DNA of 64,000 nucleotides from an uncultured Clostridium sp. Its GTDB lineage: Bacteria; Bacillota; Clostridia; Clostridiales; Clostridiaceae. The translations under genes were made by a program, and so were the position numbers. Below are positions 61,217 through 64,000 of this stretch, piece by piece; positions within the stretch are counted from its first letter, which is position 1, and every line of letters begins with the position of its first letter. The stretch spans positions 1 to 64,000 of the forward strand of contig CALBDU010000091.1 of assembly GCA_937927335.1 (NCBI GenBank). The letters run 5' to 3'. The notes under the pieces were generated by a model. The model was not told the origin of the DNA, made no database searches, and saw nothing but the letters and a program-made list of their open reading frames with translations.

Positions 61217-61729
61217 TTATTTTAAAATTCCAATACTGTTAAAAGGATATAGCCTGAATACTGCCTTTCCAACCACCATATTGAGCTTTACAAAGCCCAC
61301 ATCCTCAAACCTGCTGTCCCTGCTGTTGTTTCTGTTGTCTCCCAGAACGAAAATTGTTCCTTCAGGCACAGTTACTTCAGGGTAGTCGAACATAGTTTTT
61401 TCCAGGATATAATTTTCTTCCTTAGGTTTATCGTTTATATAAAGCGTGTTGTTTTCAATTTTAACTTTATCACCAGCTACAGCTACTACTCTTTTTATGA
61501 ACTTTTCCTTTGGATTTGCCGGATATTTGATTACTACAATATCGCCAGGCTTTGGTTCACTAAAGTAATAGGTTACTTTTTCAACTATTAGTCTGTCCTT
61601 GTGGTTTAGTGTAGGATTCATTGAATACCCGTCAACACTTACCGTTTCAAATACAAAGGTAATAATCAAAAACGCTGCAATAATTGCTATTATTACGGAT
61701 TTTAAAATTTCAATCAGTTCTTTTGCCAT
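61217..61729 (-). CDS. lepB: Signal peptidase I
   Basis: Removes signal peptides from exported proteins. An N-terminal membrane anchor (about 8-28) is followed by the catalytic Ser36 (GYSMNPTL) and Lys79 (FIKRVVAVAGD); LGDNRNNSRDSR is also conserved. ATG 61729 lies after AAGGAG and gives 170 residues. It follows rplS after a terminator. Confidence 0.95.
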   Translation of the reverse strand: MAKELIEILKSVIIAIIAAFLIITFVFETVSVDGYSMNPTLNHKDRLIVEKVTYYFSEPKPGDIVVIKYPANPKEKFIKRVVAVAGDKVKIENNTLYINDKPKEENYILEKTMFDYPEVTVPEGTIFVLGDNRNNSRDSRFEDVGFVKLNMVVGKAVFRLYPFNSIGILK

Positions 61730-61753
61730 ATAAAACACTCCTTTATATGATAT

Positions 61754-61777
61754 AAAAAAAGGGACTTTAACAGCCCC
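61754..61777 (-). terminator. Terminator after rplS
   Basis: Stem GGGGCT with AGTCCC (one wobble), 5-nt loop, followed on the minus strand by seven Ts. Confidence 0.65.
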
Positions 61778-61781
61778 ATTT

Positions 61782-62129
61782 TTACTTTAATATTTCTTTA
61801 ACCTTTGCTGCTTTACCTACTCTATCTCTTAAGTAGAATAATTTAGCTCTTCTTACCTTACCTCTTCTAATAACTTCAATTTTATCAATAATTGGAGCGT
61901 TCATAGGGAAAGTTCTTTCAACACCAACACCGTAAGCAACTCTTCTTACTGTGAAGGTTTCCCTGAGGCCGCCGTTTTGTTTCTTCAAAACTATGCCTTC
62001 GAAAACCTGTATTCTTTCTCTTGTTCCTTCCTTGATTTTTACGTGAACCTTAACTGTGTCTCCTACATTGAATGGAACAAGGTCAGTTCTGATTTGTTCT
62101 GCTTCTATTGCCTTTATTATATCTAGCAT
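61782..62129 (-). CDS. rplS: 50S ribosomal protein L19
   Basis: A 115-residue ribosomal protein with FNVGDTVKVHVKIKEGTRERIQ near the start and VKEILK at the end. Start ATG lies after AAGGAGGG. It has its own promoter and leader, separate from the upstream trmD. Confidence 0.97.
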   Translation of the reverse strand: MLDIIKAIEAEQIRTDLVPFNVGDTVKVHVKIKEGTRERIQVFEGIVLKKQNGGLRETFTVRRVAYGVGVERTFPMNAPIIDKIEVIRRGKVRRAKLFYLRDRVGKAAKVKEILK

Positions 62130-62203
62130 TGTGCATTCCCTCCTTAAAATTATTAACGTTCATGCCATGCTATAAAGACAGAGGAACGTTCGTACTAGCA
62201 CAA
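62130..62203 (-). promoter_or_regulatory. rplS leader RNA, candidate L19 autoregulatory element
   Basis: On the transcript GTGCTA (62196-62201) can pair with TAGCAT (62167-62172). AACGTT in its loop (62185-62190) can pair with a second AACGTT (62155-62160). Alternatively TTGTGC at the 5' end can pair with GCACAA (62129-62134), which touches the start codon. Leaders of rplS with autoregulatory roles are known in Firmicutes; this fold is my own pairing. Confidence 0.45.
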
Positions 62204-62208
62204 GTTAC

Positions 62209-62237
62209 ATTCTATCATACTTATAATTCAATTTCAA
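62209..62237 (-). promoter_or_regulatory. rplS promoter
   Basis: -35 TTGAAA (62232-62237) and -10 TAGAAT (62209-62214) at 17-bp spacing, just after the trmD stop. Confidence 0.75.
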
Positions 62238-62244
62238 TATGTTT

Positions 62245-62973
62245 TTACCAATGTTTTTCAAGGGTTTCCATAAGCTTCACATCTTCTTTAGCCAGGTTTA
62301 GCCTCTTAAACAGATCAGGTCTCTTTTCCCTTGTTATAGAGAGAGATTTCAATCTTCTCCATTTCCTGACATTTTCATGATGACCGGAAAGCAAAACTTC
62401 AGGCACTGCTTCACCTTCAAATACTGGAGGTCTTGTATATTGGGGGTATTCAAGTACACCGTTATAAAAAGACTCCTCGGTAAAGCTTTCCGGAGTTTTA
62501 AGCACACCCGGCACCATTCTCAATATAGAGTCAACTATTGGAATGCAAGCCATTTCACCGCCAGTCAATACAAAATCGCCTAATGATATTTCCATATCTA
62601 TATATTTATAGATTCTTTCATCTATACCTTCATAATGGCCGCACACAAATATCAGCTCATTTTCAAGAGATAATTCCTTGGCCATGTCCTGGTTGAAGGT
62701 TTTCCCCCGAGGGCCTAGAAAGATCACCATTCCATGGTTTTCTTCCTTTACGTGCTTAATACAGTCACATACGGGCTGGGCTGCCATCACCATGCCTGCT
62801 CCTCCTCCATAGGGATAATCATCAACCTTTCTGTGCTTATCAAGGGTGTACTCCCTTATATCAAAGGTATTTATGGAAACAAGACCTTTTTCCTTAGCCT
62901 TTCCTATTATACTGAAATTAAAAATATCAAACATTTCAGGGAAAAGTGTAAGAATATCAACTTTTACTGCCAT
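62245..62973 (-). CDS. trmD: tRNA (guanine-N1)-methyltransferase TrmD
   Basis: Methylates G37 of tRNAs. A SPOUT-fold enzyme of 242 residues with DILTLFPEMFDIFN at the start, GGGAGMVM, VCGHYEGIDERI and the knotted SLGDFVLTGGEMA. It overlaps the rimM end by 10 bp, indicating translational coupling. Confidence 0.97.
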   Translation of the reverse strand: MAVKVDILTLFPEMFDIFNFSIIGKAKEKGLVSINTFDIREYTLDKHRKVDDYPYGGGAGMVMAAQPVCDCIKHVKEENHGMVIFLGPRGKTFNQDMAKELSLENELIFVCGHYEGIDERIYKYIDMEISLGDFVLTGGEMACIPIVDSILRMVPGVLKTPESFTEESFYNGVLEYPQYTRPPVFEGEAVPEVLLSGHHENVRKWRRLKSLSITREKRPDLFKRLNLAKEDVKLMETLEKHW

Positions 62974-63452
62974 AATTCCACCGGTTTTATTATAATTTCC
63001 TTATTTTCAACATCAACCTTCTGAACTATATCCTTCAGGGCAGGAATAAGAAGTTCTTTTCCTTCCTTTATCCAATATACGTCGTTGCTGCCGGTTTTTA
63101 TAACATCACCTATGACACCAAGGTTAATTCCATTGCTGTCATAAACAGTGCAGCCTATAAGGTCTGCCACAAAAAAAGTATTTTCAGGAAGCTTTACTGC
63201 ATCTTCTCTTCTTACCTCAAGATATTTTCCTATGAGCCTGTGGGCATCTTCCATGGATTCAACACCGTCAATTTTCAATATTACCTTATCCGCCTGAAGC
63301 TTGCACCAGATTATGTTTTTTTCCATTCCATCAATAAAAACTGAGTTTAGTTTTCTGAAACGCTTTATATCGTCAGTTAAAGGGTAAATTTTTAATTCTC
63401 CCTTTACACCATGAGTATTAATTATCTGGCCTACAGCAAGAAATTGTTTCAT
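62964..63452 (-). CDS. rimM: Ribosome maturation factor RimM
   Basis: Assists 30S assembly by binding S19. Starts FLAVGQIINTHGVKGELKIYPLTDD; the PRC-barrel half has YWIKEGKELLIPAL. It has 162 residues. The ribosome binding site AAAGGAGAG directly follows the T-run of a terminator, so it is probably transcribed by readthrough from rpsP. Confidence 0.95.
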   Translation of the reverse strand: MKQFLAVGQIINTHGVKGELKIYPLTDDIKRFRKLNSVFIDGMEKNIIWCKLQADKVILKIDGVESMEDAHRLIGKYLEVRREDAVKLPENTFFVADLIGCTVYDSNGINLGVIGDVIKTGSNDVYWIKEGKELLIPALKDIVQKVDVENKEIIIKPVELWQ

Positions 63453-63469
63453 ATTTTTACTCTCCTTTG

Positions 63470-63498
63470 AAAAAAAGAGTTAGGCGCACCTAACTCTT
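63470..63498 (-). terminator. Terminator between khpA and rimM
   Basis: A 10-bp stem AAGAGTTAGG/CCTAACTCTT with a 4-nt loop and TTTTTTT on the minus strand, directly before the rimM ribosome binding site. It includes the khpA stop codon. Confidence 0.8.
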
Positions 63499-63724
63499 AT
63501 ATAATCTCTACAACAACTCTTTTGTTTTCCTTAATAGCTGCTGCCTTTACCACAGTTCGAATAGCTTTTGCTATTCTGCCCTGCTTTCCAATTACTTTTC
63601 CCATATCTTCTGGTGCAACTCTCAGTTCAAGTATTACAGACTGTTCTCCAAGAACCTCACTGACCTGAACCATATCCGGGTTATCAACTAATGACTTAGC
63701 TATAGTTTCAACTAATTCTTTCAT
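63497..63724 (-). CDS. khpA: KH-domain RNA-binding protein KhpA (YlqC)
   Basis: A 75-residue single KH-domain protein with the GxxG loop GKQGRIAKAIRTVVKAA. KhpA pairs with KhpB (Jag) in other Firmicutes and affects RNA and cell elongation. It lies 19 bp after rpsP, its usual neighbour. Confidence 0.93.
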   Translation of the reverse strand: MKELVETIAKSLVDNPDMVQVSEVLGEQSVILELRVAPEDMGKVIGKQGRIAKAIRTVVKAAAIKENKRVVVEII

Positions 63725-63743
63725 TTAATACACCCCTAGTTTC

Positions 63744-64000
63744 CTATTTTGAAAGCTTTTCATTAATTCCAGCTTTTTCAAATAATCTCTTAACTACATC
63801 TGTAGGCTGAGCACCATTCTTAACCCATTTAACTGCTTTTTCTTCATCTATTTTTATTACAGCGGGTTCTGTTAATGGATTGTAGTAACCAAGCTCTTCT
63901 ACGAATCTTCCATCTCTTGGAGATCTTGAATCTGCAACGATTACTCTGTAAAATGGAGCTTTCTTAGCACCCATTCTTCTCAATCTTATTTTAACTGCCA
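63744..64000 (-). CDS. rpsP: 30S ribosomal protein S16 (start codon cut by the window edge)
   Basis: Ribosomal protein S16. The frame continues to the window end, reading (A)TG GCA GTT AAA ATA AGA, that is MAVKIRLRRMGAKK, so only the first base of the ATG lies outside at 64001. Conserved SRSPRDGRFVEELGYYNP follows. It heads the rpsP-khpA-(rimM-trmD) unit. Confidence 0.97.
   Translation of the reverse strand, partial: AVKIRLRRMGAKKAPFYRVIVADSRSPRDGRFVEELGYYNPLTEPAVIKIDEEKAVKWVKNGAQPTDVVKRLFEKAGINEKLSK

Noticed and set aside
1..64000. CRISPR arrays, tRNA or rRNA genes, insertion sequences, prophage
   Set aside because: No regular direct repeats, no cloverleaf or rRNA signatures, and no transposase or phage genes other than the tyrosine recombinase and the group II intron protein were seen.

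Overview
The window is a dense housekeeping stretch of a low-GC, spore-forming Firmicute of the Clostridium type. The evidence is the AT-rich sequence, strong AGGAGG ribosome binding sites, the gene order (mutSL-miaA-hfq, rny-spoVS, recA-pgsA-rimO-ftsK, pnp-rpsO-ribF-truB, nusA-infB, polC-ispG-rseP-dxr-cdsA-uppS-frr-pyrH-tsf-rpsB, codY-topA-dprA, rpsP-rimM-trmD-rplS), a nicking-type MutL, PolC, CodY and SpoVS. No species can be named from the sequence alone.

Layout. Positions 1-7389 are transcribed rightwards: the end of miaB, mutS, mutL, miaA, hfq and a PLP-dependent lyase-like gene. From 7405 to 64000 nearly everything runs leftwards; only a small Cys-rich gene (8147-8500) and yraN (59170-59535) point right. 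The blocks converge near 7.4-10.1 kb. There lexA, a tyrosine recombinase with a palindromic 11-6-11 site in front of it, and a gene-poor stretch of palindromes (9777-10152) are found. Then follow purB; a tight four-gene operon (UbiA-family prenyltransferase, GT39-like membrane glycosyltransferase, aspB, ptsH); spoVS and rny; recA split by a complete group II intron; pgsA-rimO-ftsK; tepA-dapG-ymxH-M16 peptidase; and the large RNA/translation blocks up to rpsP, which is cut by the window edge one base before its start codon is complete.

The most striking element is a 2889-bp group II intron (17994-20882) inside recA. Both exons are intact and join in frame (TTC|TAT, Phe|Tyr) to a normal-length RecA of about 355 residues. 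The intron has a GTGTG 5' end, a 34-nt domain V, an AC 3' end and an uninterrupted 674-residue reverse transcriptase/maturase with YADD and HNH motifs. A perfect LexA box and a consensus promoter precede recA, so the intron RNA and its maturase are probably transcribed under SOS control.

Other regulatory structure is rich. There are -35/-10 pairs at 17-bp spacing in front of lexA, recA, rny, rpsO, rpsB, rplS, codY, the recombinase and rimP; a LexA box overlapping the lexA -35; an H-type pseudoknot fold just upstream of the rimP ribosome binding site; and structured leaders before rpsO, rpsB and rplS. Terminators at 28150-28186 and 63470-63498 abut the next ribosome binding site, leaving no room for a promoter. 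No tRNA, rRNA, CRISPR array, insertion sequence or prophage was seen.
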